Made by a program: the position numbers and the translations under genes | Assembly: GCA_016193195.1 (NCBI GenBank) | Contig: JACPSQ010000064.1 | Location: 1-15,079 of the forward strand | Direction of reading: 5' to 3' | DNA from: Candidatus Omnitrophota bacterium | GTDB taxonomy: Bacteria; Omnitrophota; Gorgyraeia; Aquiviventales; Aquiviventaceae | Length of the DNA: 15,079 nucleotides | The notes under the pieces: generated by a model | The model's database searches: none | What the model was told of the DNA's origin: nothing | The model's input: only the letters and a program-made list of their open reading frames with translations | Part shown: positions 1 to 6,641 of the stretch, in pieces | How the letters are laid out: each line of letters starts with the position of its first letter | How positions within the stretch are numbered: the first letter of the stretch is position 1

Positions 1-515
1 ACCGCGTCCAGGGCGGAGGAGCAGGCGGTGGCGATGGAGAAGCTGGGGCCATAGAGCCCAAGCTCAATCGAGATGAAGCTCGCCGGAGCGTCCGGGAAGA
101 CGGTGAGCGCCGTGAAGGGGTTGATCCGCATCGGCCCCTTCTCCTTATAGACATCGTGCTGCTCGAGGATGAAGGCGTGGCCCGCCATCGCGGTGCCGAC
201 GACGACCCCGATGCGCTCCCGCTCTTCATGATCGAGATCCAGATCGGCGTCTTTGACCGCCATCTTGGCAGCCGAGACCGCCATCTGGGACGTGAGGTCC
301 ATCCGGCGCGACCACTTCGGGTCGATGTACGCGCCGAAATCAAAGCCGTTGAGCTGCGCGGCAAACTGCGTGGGATACGGGGTGGGATCGAACTTCTCCA
401 CCCGCTTCACCCCGCACCGGCCGGCTCGGAGCCCGTCCCAGAACTCCTCCTTGCCGGAGCCGATGGCGCTGATGACGCCGACCCCTGTGATGACGACACG
501 GTTATGCGTGGGCAT
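1..515 (-). CDS. beta-ketoacyl-ACP synthase (KAS II/FabF-like), 5' part only
   Basis: This is the N-terminal 171 residues of a thiolase-fold condensing enzyme, which joins an acyl group to malonyl-ACP by decarboxylative Claisen condensation in fatty-acid or polyketide synthesis. The start reads MPTHNRVVITGVGVISAIG, the usual KAS opening. The nucleophile motif TACSSALDA lies at the window edge, with the active-site cysteine at about residue 165, where FabF-type enzymes have it. The catalytic histidines lie in the missing C-terminal part. The sequence TACSS rather than the TACAT of housekeeping FabF suggests a paralogue or specialised synthase, so no gene symbol is given. The start ATG (515-513) lies inside the 3' end of the upstream helix-turn-helix gene, a 14-bp overlap that suggests translational coupling. 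Family call is firm; exact substrate is unknown. Confidence 0.9.
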   Translation of the reverse strand, partial: MPTHNRVVITGVGVISAIGSGKEEFWDGLRAGRCGVKRVEKFDPTPYPTQFAAQLNGFDFGAYIDPKWSRRMDLTSQMAVSAAKMAVKDADLDLDHEERERIGVVVGTAMAGHAFILEQHDVYKEKGPMRINPFTALTVFPDAPASFISIELGLYGPSFSIATACSSALDA

Positions 516-735
516 CGGTGGCGGGGGGGTTTCGCCTTCTGCGGACGCTTGGACGGTGCCACTGCTGGGCCTTGAGCCACTCGTCAATATCGGTCCGCCG
601 GAAGCGCCAGTGTCTTCCGACCTTGGCGGCAGGGATGCGGCCTCCTTGGGCCAGGACGTAGAGGGTCGGCTTGGGGATCTTGAGGTAGCCGTGCAACTCC
701 TCTACGGTCAGAATGTCGGTGTCGCCTGGGTTCAT
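502..735 (-). CDS. small excisionase/MerR-like helix-turn-helix protein
   Basis: A 77-aa DNA-binding protein of the HTH_17/excisionase type. Residues 8-55 carry the pattern ILTVEELHGYLKIPKPTLY, then a wing VGRHWRFRRTDIDEWL, the classic shape of this fold in which the R-W-F/R segment contacts DNA. The C-terminus is a short basic tail (RRRRN). The start ATG at 735-733 has GGAG two bases upstream. It is probably a transcriptional regulator and may control its own promoter, because three TTATT repeats on a 10-bp period lie in its leader. Its end overlaps the ketosynthase start by 14 bp, so the two are probably co-transcribed. A phage or integrative-element excisionase is possible, but no integrase is nearby. 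Confidence 0.85.
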   Translation of the reverse strand: MNPGDTDILTVEELHGYLKIPKPTLYVLAQGGRIPAAKVGRHWRFRRTDIDEWLKAQQWHRPSVRRRRNPPATDAHA

Positions 736-751
736 CGCTCCGAGATCACAC

Positions 752-778
752 TTATTGTTCGTTATTGTCGGTTATTAT
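752..778. promoter_or_regulatory. three phased TTATT repeats, putative operator
   Basis: TTATTGT (752-758), TTATTGT (762-768) and TTATTAT (772-778) recur at exactly 10-bp intervals, about one helical turn, so they would present the same DNA face. They lie between the -10 box of the small HTH gene and its start codon. Binding there would block that promoter, and the HTH protein itself is the obvious candidate ligand. The repeats are seen directly; the operator role is inferred. Confidence 0.45.
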
Positions 779-790
779 ATAAACCACGCA

Positions 791-819
791 ATTATACAAA
801 CCCAACCAACGCCTGGCAA
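791..819 (-). promoter_or_regulatory. sigma70-type promoter for the HTH-ketosynthase operon
   Basis: On the minus strand TTGCCA (819-814) and a consensus TATAAT (796-791) are separated by 17 bp. Transcription would begin near 784, giving a leader of about 50 nt before the HTH start at 735. The stretch is markedly AT-rich compared with its surroundings. It begins just after the stop codon of the upstream kinase (832-834), so the HTH and ketosynthase genes can be expressed independently of the kinases. Confidence 0.7.
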
Positions 820-831
820 GAAAATTCTCTT

Positions 832-2922
832 TTATGGAGTCAGGGGGAGGGCGAGACTGACGGTGGTGCCTTGGCGGGGATCGCTACAGAGGCTGATGGA
901 GCCGCCGTGCCGCTCGACGACCCCCTTGACGATCGCAAGGCCGAGGCCCATGCCGCGCTCTTTGGTGGTGAAGAAGGGGTCCCACACGTGCCGCAGGTCC
1001 TCCGGGGCGATCCCGCAGCCGGTGTCGCTAATGCGAAGTGTCAGGTAGCGATTGGCGAGTTCGGTCGTCACCTCCAGCCGCCCCCCGTCCGGCATCGCTT
1101 CCAGGCTGTTGAGGAAGAGGTTCAGGAGGACCTGCTTGAGCTGCTGGGGGTCGGCCTGGATTACGAGCCCATTTTTCTTCGAGGTATTGTGAACGTCCAC
1201 GCGCTGCTCAAGACATTGGTTGGAGAGGAGGGAGAGGGTTTCGTCCACCAGCCCCGTGACCTGCACCGGCTGAAGCTGCAAGGGAGCGGGCTTGGCGAAG
1301 TCTGAGAGCTCCTTGACGATCGTGTTGATCCGGTCGATCTCGGATTGGACGATCCGGAAGAACTTCTTCCGGAAGGCCGGGTCGGCGTACTTCTCCGGCA
1401 GGTACTGGGTGAACGTCTTGATCGCCGAGAGCGGGTTCTTGATCTCGTGCGCCATCCCGGCGGCGAACTGGCCGGCCGCGGCCAAGCGCTCCTGGAGGAG
1501 CAGCCGCTCGGAGGCCGCCTTCAATTGCTCGTTCACCTTCAAGAGCTCTTCGTAGGACATCGCGTTCTCAACGGCCATGGCGGCCTCGTTGGCCAGCGTC
1601 GCGAAGGCATTGAGGTCATCGCTGGAGAAGACGGCGCCGGACACCTTGGGTCCCAGGGCCAACAGCCCTACGAGGTGCTCTTCAATCATCCCGGGAACGA
1701 CTAACGCAGCTCCCAGCTGTTCGAGCGCCTGGCTCACGAACGGCTCAGGCAGGTGCGCCGCGTCCTCAGTCGTGATCACCCGCCGGTGGGTCTTCAGCCA
1801 CTGGATGAACGGGTCTGCCGTACCGAGCGTATAGCGCGATGCCAGTGAGAGCCGCTTGGGGCCATGGCTCGCGCGAAGGACATAGCGCTCATGGGATCGA
1901 TCCCAGAGGAGGAGCGAGGCATGCGTGACCCGGACCGTGCGGCTCACCAGCCTCGTGATGAGCTTCGCAAGCTTCGCGATGCTGCGGACCATCGTCATCC
2001 CACGCGCCGCCAGCTGCAGCGTGCGCTGATAGTGCCGTTGCTCTTTGAGAAGGCGTGCCTCCGCCTGCCGCCGCAGAAAGGCGTACGCAAACGGCCCGGC
2101 CGTGGCCAGCGCCGTGCACAGGCCGAGGGGGACAAGCCACCAGTCGCGTCCCGCGCGGGCTTCGAGCCACGTCCGTCCCCACCAGCCGATGACAAATGGC
2201 ACGCCCAACACAATCAGGTACGTCCCCAGGAGCAACCCCGCCCGCGTGACCACGATGCGGAGGTCGACAGGCCGATGCCTCACGATGACGTACGTGACCA
2301 CCAAGAGGTACAGCGGGATGAAGAAATTCCCATAGGGGTGGAGGTGAACGCCACACAGCGGGAGGAGCAGCACCAGCGTCCCGATGAGGAAGCCGGCGGC
2401 CATGGCATAGAAGATGAACCGCAGCCGCCTGCGCCGTTCGCCCTGGGCCGTTCGGTACACGACGAAGAGGCGCCGGTGACCGGCGATCACAATACCGATC
2501 CAGATCAGCAGGAAGACGCCAAAGAGGAAATTCACACGGGCGTCGTGCAGCCCGCCAACCGTCCCCTGTATCCCCAAGAGGGAAACGCCGGCGACGCAGG
2601 CGAGGACGAACACGCCGGCAAAGAGGTAGACGCTGACGATGGCGATCCCTTTCAACACCTCGAGCAAGGCAAGCGACTGATAGTACAGCCCCATGCCAAG
2701 CGAAATGCCGCCGACGTGGATCAACCGCCACGACCACAGCGTCTCACGGGGCGTCTGGGAGAGGGCCACGAGCAGGGTGCCTAGCCCCCACACGCCACAG
2801 CACACGTTGAAGCATACCATCAGCGCGTTGCGACGCGAGCGCGGCGCGCGGAACCAGATAACGGTGGCGAGGGAAAACGAGGTCAGACTGATCAGCAATC
2901 CAGAAAGCGCAAGCGGATTCAT
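832..2922 (-). CDS. membrane sensor histidine kinase (7TM-like N-terminus, GAF, HisKA, HATPase)
   Basis: An intact 696-aa sensor kinase. The first ~290 residues form eight or so hydrophobic segments resembling the histidine kinase N-terminal 7TM region, followed by a GAF-like sensor domain (about 325-465), a short coiled segment and an NtrB/AtoS-like kinase core. The phosphoacceptor H-box is GMAHEIKNPLSAIKTF with His near residue 492. The N-box is LLNLFLNSLEAM, the G1 box DTGCGIAPED, the F-box DPFFTTKERG and the G2 box MGLGLAIV, so all ATP-binding boxes are present. The start chosen is ATG 2922-2920; an in-frame TTG five codons upstream overlaps the preceding stop. It lies 4 bp downstream of the broken paralogous kinase. 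Its likely partner is the stand-alone receiver at 5430-5795. The signal is unknown. Confidence 0.9.
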   Translation of the reverse strand: MNPLALSGLLISLTSFSLATVIWFRAPRSRRNALMVCFNVCCGVWGLGTLLVALSQTPRETLWSWRLIHVGGISLGMGLYYQSLALLEVLKGIAIVSVYLFAGVFVLACVAGVSLLGIQGTVGGLHDARVNFLFGVFLLIWIGIVIAGHRRLFVVYRTAQGERRRRLRFIFYAMAAGFLIGTLVLLLPLCGVHLHPYGNFFIPLYLLVVTYVIVRHRPVDLRIVVTRAGLLLGTYLIVLGVPFVIGWWGRTWLEARAGRDWWLVPLGLCTALATAGPFAYAFLRRQAEARLLKEQRHYQRTLQLAARGMTMVRSIAKLAKLITRLVSRTVRVTHASLLLWDRSHERYVLRASHGPKRLSLASRYTLGTADPFIQWLKTHRRVITTEDAAHLPEPFVSQALEQLGAALVVPGMIEEHLVGLLALGPKVSGAVFSSDDLNAFATLANEAAMAVENAMSYEELLKVNEQLKAASERLLLQERLAAAGQFAAGMAHEIKNPLSAIKTFTQYLPEKYADPAFRKKFFRIVQSEIDRINTIVKELSDFAKPAPLQLQPVQVTGLVDETLSLLSNQCLEQRVDVHNTSKKNGLVIQADPQQLKQVLLNLFLNSLEAMPDGGRLEVTTELANRYLTLRISDTGCGIAPEDLRHVWDPFFTTKERGMGLGLAIVKGVVERHGGSISLCSDPRQGTTVSLALPLTP

Positions 2923-2926
2923 GTGC

Positions 2927-4637
2927 TCACACGGCAATGGGAAGAGAAAGGGTGACGCGGGTGCCGTGGCCGGGGTGGCTCTCGACGTGGATGCGCCCGC
3001 CGTGCTCTTTCACGATGCCCTGGACGACGGCCAGGCCCAGACCCGTGCCGGTGGGTTTGGTGGTGAAGAACGGCTCAAAGACGTGCGGCAGATCGCGCGG
3101 TGCGATGCCGGCGCCGGTATCGGCAATCGTGACCGACAGCTCACTCCCGTAGCGGCGAGTGCGGATCTCGAGGCGACCATGCCCGTTCACCCCCCCCACC
3201 TGCTTCGGTTCGCCTTCGGCGAACCGTATCGTGCTGATACATGTAGCTCGCCTCCGGCGAGCAAGCAGGTGGGGGGGTCATCGCGTCGAGGCTGTTGAGG
3301 AAGAGATTGAGGAAGACCTGCTTGAGTTGCTGCGGATCGGCAAGGACTTGGGGATGCGCTTCGTAGCGCCGGTGCACCTCGATGTGTCGCTGGAGGAACT
3401 CTCCGCTGAGGAACTCCAGCGTCTCATCCACGAGCTTTGCAACCTGCACCGGCATGAGCTTGGGCGGGACCGGCTTCGCAAACTCGAGGAGCCGCTGCAC
3501 GATGAGGTTGATCCGCTCGACCTCCCCGCCGACGATCTTCTGGAACTTCGCGCGGAAGGCTGGGTCGTCATAGCGGGTGTTCAGGTAGTCGGTGAACGTC
3601 TTGATCGAAGCTAAGGGGTTCTTGATCTCGTGGGCGAGCCCAGCCGCGAGGGTCGCCACCGCCTTCTGCTGCTCGCCCTTGCGGACTTCCGTCAACAGTT
3701 GGTCCCGCTGAGCCGCCAGCTCGACTGGTGTCGCCTTGAACAGCCTGCGATCCACGAACTCCTGGATCCGGTTGCGCAGCGGGTTGAAGAAAATCGCGAT
3801 CAGGAACGCCACAACGACGGTGGCGAATAGCGATCGGTACCCCAGAAACCCCTGGAACCACTTCTCCATGATGAGCACCATGACCAGGTACGTCGCGGTG
3901 ATGCATCCAATCAGGATTGAATACGCAACACTTCTACGGATGACAACTTGGACATCCATGAGCCGATGCTTCAGGATGGCGTATGTCACAATGAGCGCAA
4001 ACAATGGAACGAGGAAATCATGAGGCACCGGTTCCCTTCTCACGTAAAATCCTCCGAAATGAAGAAACGGGCTGAGCCCCAAGACTGCCTCGGCGATGAG
4101 GAAGTACCTAAGCTGGTTTTTCTTCTTTGGTGAGACTCGTCGCAGATTACGAATAGTCACAGTAATCGCGAAGATGCAGACAACGAGATAGAAAACCGCG
4201 AACAAGTCATACAGAGAACCTCCGATCACCGCGAAGTGTGGAGCGTATCGGATGAGCCCTGAAATGAACCCCGGAGCAAAAATCAGGATCGAGAACATGA
4301 ACGCGAGTCCATACGAAATTTGCAGTGAGCGGCGTCGAAGCATGTGACGCTCATCACCGCAGATCGCAAACGCCAAATGGAGAAAAGCTGGTGCTGCAAA
4401 CGCTCCCGGCAGATAGGTAAGGCGCGCGAGGAGGATCAGGGTGTGTTCAGGCAAAGGAAGTGAAGTCAGCGTCGGGAATAGGCACCACAAACTTGCAAGA
4501 CCGACCATGAGTGAAAAGGGTCTGACCGCCGGATGCCGGCGCGCGCGAAAATACACGAGGCCAGCAATCGCTAACCCTGAGACGACTGCCGAGAGTGATG
4601 CAAAGACGTAGATATTGGGATGCCAACGCTCAAACAT
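2927..4637 (-). pseudogene. second membrane histidine kinase, disrupted by an 88-bp element
   Basis: The kinase starts at ATG 4637-4635 with about 300 mostly hydrophobic residues (multi-pass N-terminus, no GAF domain), then the H-box GLAHEIKNPLASIKTF (His336) and N-box FLNLFLNSLDAM ending at Met453. There the frame enters a small insertion (3190-3277) and drifts to a stop at 3141, giving a 498-residue product without the G boxes. The rest of the ATPase domain continues in another frame to 2927, with DTGAGIAPRD, EPFFTTKPTG and TGLGLAVV. Deleting the element plus one 3-bp target copy restores NSLDAMNGHGRLEI, which matches NSLEAMPDGGRLEV in the neighbouring kinase, and a 539-residue protein. A truncated response regulator lies 17 bp upstream. 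A separate ATPase fragment could start from a GTG at 3199-3197, but this is speculative. Confidence 0.92.
3190..3277. mobile_element. 88-bp cloverleaf-forming MITE/REP-like insertion with TCA target duplication
   Basis: Perfect 15-bp terminal inverted repeats CCCCCCCACCTGCTT (3191-3205) and its complement (3263-3277) enclose three hairpins. These are CGGTTCGCC-ttc-GGCGAACCG (3206-3226, 9-bp stem), GTATC-gtgct-GATAC (3226-3240, 5-bp stem) and GCTCGCC-tcc-GGCGAGC (3246-3262, 7-bp stem). The first two stems share base 3226. The whole folds as a cloverleaf. It is flanked by TCA on both sides (3187-3189, 3278-3280). It has no coding capacity, so movement would need a transposase supplied in trans. 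It interrupts the kinase gene between its N and G1 boxes, and the exact frame repair on removal shows it is an insertion. The mobilising enzyme family is unknown. Confidence 0.88.
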
Positions 4638-4654
4638 TCTCCGATAGATCGTCC

Positions 4655-4744
4655 TTACCTGACCAGGACGCCGCGGATGATTTGAAGGAGTTGGTCGCGG
4701 TCGAAGGGCTTGGGGAGGTAGTCGAGCGCCCCGAGCTTGGCCGC
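4655..4744 (-). pseudogene. 3' remnant of a second CheY-like response regulator
   Basis: The last 29 codons read AAKLGALDYLPKPFDRDQLL and on to GVLVR, closely matching the C-terminus of the complete receiver at 5430-5795 (AVKLGALDYLPKPFDRESLL). This includes the conserved KPF lysine region. The preceding ~90 codons, with the acidic pocket and phosphoacceptor aspartate, are absent. Similarity stops at about 4744, where the sequence becomes a C-rich stretch leading into the plus-strand two-gene cassette. The remnant ends 17 bp before the start of the broken kinase, so it was probably the cognate regulator in a regulator-kinase operon. Nucleotide differences from the intact copy are scattered, so it looks like a diverged paralogue rather than a recent duplicate. 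Confidence 0.8.
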
Positions 4745-4781
4745 TCCCCCCGCTAGCGCCGCCCGCGGATCCCCTCGTCGC

Positions 4782-4810
4782 TTGCGTCGCGTCATCGAAT
4801 GTGGTATAGC
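4782..4810 (+). promoter_or_regulatory. promoter of the two-gene nuclease/DUF2283 cassette
   Basis: TTGCGT (4782-4787) and TATAGC (4805-4810) are spaced 17 bp apart. The expected start point, about 7 bp after the -10 box, coincides with the ATG at 4817, so the transcript may be leaderless. No Shine-Dalgarno sequence precedes that ATG. Two GCTAGC palindromes (within 4751-4758 and at 4809-4814) bracket the promoter and could bind a regulator. Confidence 0.5.
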
Positions 4811-4816
4811 TAGCGT

Positions 4817-5128
4817 ATGGCGACGGTGTTCGAGGATGTGTTCGGCCATCGCCTGCATCTGGATGCGGATCATCGCCAGCACATCCTCGCTGAGCACCCG
4901 GAAGTTCGTCCATACCTGAAGCGGCTTGGCGAGCTCTTTGGATCGCCGGAGTGGGTCAAACGGAGCCGCCGCGACCCTCAGGTGCAGCTGTACTACCGCT
5001 TTTATCCCGACCTCTTGGATGGGAAATACCTGTTGGGGGTGGCTAAAATCGGCCACCGATCGGCTGTCTTGACGTGTTACGTGACCGACACCATCAAGCA
5101 TGGAGAGGTCCTATGGCCGAAGTCTTGA
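4817..5128 (+). CDS. small putative RNase toxin, PBECR-like
   Basis: A 103-aa soluble protein. It has an N-terminal segment DHRQHILAEHPEVRPYL (residues 18-34), a central SPEWVKRSRRDP (43-54) and a C-terminal strand region SAVLTCYVTDTIKHGEVLW (82-100). This layout, with early His-Pro-Glu, central basic residues, a YYR segment and a late T-x-x-x-x-x-G-x-x-x-W, resembles small phage-type nucleases of the Barnase-EndoU-ColicinE5/D-RelE-like class that accompany small partner proteins. The assignment is by pattern memory, so function remains tentative. It is on the opposite strand to all its left-half neighbours, has its own promoter, and overlaps the next gene by 16 bp, as toxin-antitoxin pairs often do. 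It sits where the response-regulator gene is truncated, which suggests it arrived with the cassette. Confidence 0.65.
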   Translation: MATVFEDVFGHRLHLDADHRQHILAEHPEVRPYLKRLGELFGSPEWVKRSRRDPQVQLYYRFYPDLLDGKYLLGVAKIGHRSAVLTCYVTDTIKHGEVLWPKS

Positions 5129-5358
5129 GGTTCGCGTACGATAAAGAAGGCGATATCCTCGATGTTGCGTTGGGCCCTCCTCGACGAGCCATCTCGCGAG
5201 AAATCGAGGACGACGTCTTCGTGAGACTAGATCCGAAGAGCAAGAAAGTCATCGGATTTTCGATTCTGAACTTCACCAAATGGTTCAAGGACCTGGACGA
5301 TACGCGTCCGATCCCGGTGACGGCGCAGTTCAGCCTCGCCCGTTCCCCGCACGCCTAA
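5113..5358 (+). CDS. DUF2283-family protein, putative antitoxin or partner
   Basis: An 81-aa protein starting MAEVLRFAYDKEGDILDVAL. The pattern YDKEGDILDV...ISREIEDDVFVRLDPKSKKVIGFSIL is that of the DUF2283 family, which has a short beta-rich fold with a conserved Y-D-x-x-x-D motif near the N-terminus and G-x-x-I-L later. The ATG at 5113 is supported by GGAGAGG at 5102-5108 and lies inside the 3' end of the upstream gene, which suggests translational coupling. Pairing with a small nuclease-like gene makes an antitoxin role plausible, but that is inferred from arrangement and not from any demonstrated activity. Confidence 0.75.
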   Translation: MAEVLRFAYDKEGDILDVALGPPRRAISREIEDDVFVRLDPKSKKVIGFSILNFTKWFKDLDDTRPIPVTAQFSLARSPHA

Positions 5359-5429
5359 ACGGATTCTCATCCGCGTTCCCGCTCCATCTCAGCGCTACGC
5401 ATCCCCTTAATCCTCATCAGATCGCAGAC

Positions 5430-5795
5430 TTAGTCCCTGGCGAGGACGCCGCGGACGGAAGCAAGGAGCGACTCGCGGTCGAAGGGCTTGGGGAGGTAGT
5501 CGAGCGCGCCCAGCTTGACGGCCTCCTTGGCGAGCTCCACGCTCTGGTAGGCGGTTAGCACCAAGACCGGCGTGCTCATCCCGTTCCCCTTGATCCGCTT
5601 GAGCACCTCGAGCCCATCCAGCTTCGGCATCTTGATGTCGAGGAGGACGAGCTCGAAGGGCTCTCGCCTTAAGTGCGCCACGGTCTCCTCCCCGTCCTTC
5701 GCGAACACCAGCTCATACTCCTCCCCCAGGATGAGGTTGAGCGACTCCCTGACCCCCTCTTCGTCATCAGCAACTAAAATCCGAGGCTTTGGCAT
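5430..5795 (-). CDS. stand-alone CheY-like response regulator
   Basis: A complete 121-aa receiver domain with no output domain. The acidic pocket is D10 D11 (ILVADDEE), the phosphoacceptor is D53 (LVLLDIKMPKLDG), the switch threonine is T81 (VLVLTAYQ) and the invariant lysine is K103 (DYLPKPFD). It would receive phosphate from a histidine kinase, most plausibly the intact one at 832-2922, and act by protein-protein contact. The start is fixed by a near-perfect AAAGGAGGT ribosome-binding site seven bases before the ATG. It follows the XRE-cupin regulator by 22 bp, which suggests an operon. The kinases it probably served are now separated from it by the opposite-strand cassette. Confidence 0.92.
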   Translation of the reverse strand: MPKPRILVADDEEGVRESLNLILGEEYELVFAKDGEETVAHLRREPFELVLLDIKMPKLDGLEVLKRIKGNGMSTPVLVLTAYQSVELAKEAVKLGALDYLPKPFDRESLLASVRGVLARD

Positions 5796-5817
5796 ATGAA
5801 CCTCCTTTCTTTGATGC

Positions 5818-6450
5818 TCACAGCGCGGGAGGGGTGGTGACGGCGAGGCAGCGGGCGACCTTCGCGCCCGGGTTGCGCAGGCTGTGGGGGATCGAGGCGT
5901 CGAGGTAGAGGCTGCTGCCGCGCTTGAGGACGTGCGTCGCCCCGCCCACTCTCGCTTCAAGGCCGCCCTCCAACACGTAGAGGAACTTCTCGGTGCCAAC
6001 CCGCGCCTCCTCTTTCTGCGTGCTGCCGCCCGGCTCGATCGCGATGAGCACCGGCATGAGCTTCTTCTTGAGGATGTCGCTCGTCAGCATGGCCATCGAG
6101 GATTTGCCCGCTTCGTGCACGTAGACGTCGCTGCGCTGCGAGGGGGGTTGCACCGTCACGGCATCCTTGACCAGCGCTTCCTCAACCCCGCCGTAGAGCT
6201 CGGTGAGCTTCACCCCCAGCGCCATCGCCAGCTTGAGGTGGGACTCCAGCGTTCCCGTCATCTTTCCGGTCTCCATCCGTGAGATCGTGGCCGCATCCAC
6301 CCCCGAGGCCTTGGCCAACTCCACCAACGTGACGCGCTGAGATTTGCGAAGCGCGCGCAGCTGGGCCCCCACGGTTTTTGCGGTCAGCGCCACGGGGAAT
6401 CCGGCCCGTCTGCGAGCGGCCGGCCTTCTCATCAGTGCTGTCGGGCTCAT
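5818..6450 (-). CDS. XRE-family transcriptional regulator with C-terminal cupin domain
   Basis: A 210-aa regulator. After a basic N-terminal tail, residues 25-87 form an HTH_3/XRE domain (VGAQLRALRKSQRVTLVELA, then GVDAATISRMETGK). Residues 133-205 form a cupin_2 barrel (LIAIEPGG, KFLYVLEGGLEARVGG, SLYLDASIPHSLRN). The first cupin motif lacks the usual H-x-H metal ligands, leaving E154 and H189, so the barrel may bind a small ligand without a standard metal site. Family members often control metabolite or amino-acid genes, but the effector here is unknown. The ATG at 6450-6448 is chosen because AGGAGGT lies eight bases upstream; 18 upstream in-frame codons are judged untranslated. It heads the minus-strand run and faces a divergent promoter region. 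Confidence 0.9.
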   Translation of the reverse strand: MSPTALMRRPAARRRAGFPVALTAKTVGAQLRALRKSQRVTLVELAKASGVDAATISRMETGKMTGTLESHLKLAMALGVKLTELYGGVEEALVKDAVTVQPPSQRSDVYVHEAGKSSMAMLTSDILKKKLMPVLIAIEPGGSTQKEEARVGTEKFLYVLEGGLEARVGGATHVLKRGSSLYLDASIPHSLRNPGAKVARCLAVTTPPAL

Positions 6451-6492
6451 GCGACGGGACCTCCTCTTGGTGACGCGGATGACCAGGCACGC

Positions 6493-6523
6493 ATAGTGTG
6501 CCACAGGGGTTCCGATCCGTCAA
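6493..6523 (-). promoter_or_regulatory. possible promoter of the XRE-cupin/response-regulator operon
   Basis: On the minus strand TTGACG (6523-6518) is followed at 17 bp by CACACT (6500-6495) or at 19 bp by CACTAT (6498-6493). The -35 box is good and the -10 box is weak, as expected for a regulated promoter. It would start transcription about 35-40 nt before the ATG at 6450. The assignment is tentative. Confidence 0.35.
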
Positions 6524-6553
6524 GAGAGATTTGCATTTATTTCAAAGATGGCC

Positions 6554-6582
6554 TTGACGAAACCGCCAAAATATGATATGAA
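6554..6582 (+). promoter_or_regulatory. probable promoter for the plus-strand surface-protein run
   Basis: TTGACG (6554-6559) and TATGAA (6577-6582) are spaced 17 bp apart in a distinctly AT-rich stretch (about 6530-6620) inside an otherwise GC-rich region. It would give a leader of roughly 50 nt before the ATG at 6642. All genes from there to the window end are on the plus strand with gaps of 60 bp or less and no clear terminator, so this may drive much of the cluster. Confidence 0.5.
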
Positions 6583-6641
6583 TAATTTACAAATTGATTT
6601 TGATGTATTGATAAACACCATTCACGCAGGGACGGGCGCGC

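Noticed and set aside
1864..2784. Long plus-strand open frame opposite the intact histidine kinase
   Set aside because: Its composition is a charged, low-complexity mirror of the kinase codons, with no recognisable domain. The minus-strand kinase has all catalytic boxes.
3191..3277. tRNA-like gene suggested by the cloverleaf fold
   Set aside because: The acceptor-like stem is 15 bp with a C run, the arms have 3-base loops, and there is no proper anticodon loop or T-loop arrangement. A mobile palindromic element explains it better.
5359..5373. CGGAT-tctc-ATCCG hairpin as a terminator after the DUF2283 gene
   Set aside because: The stem is only 5 bp and there is no T run on either strand.
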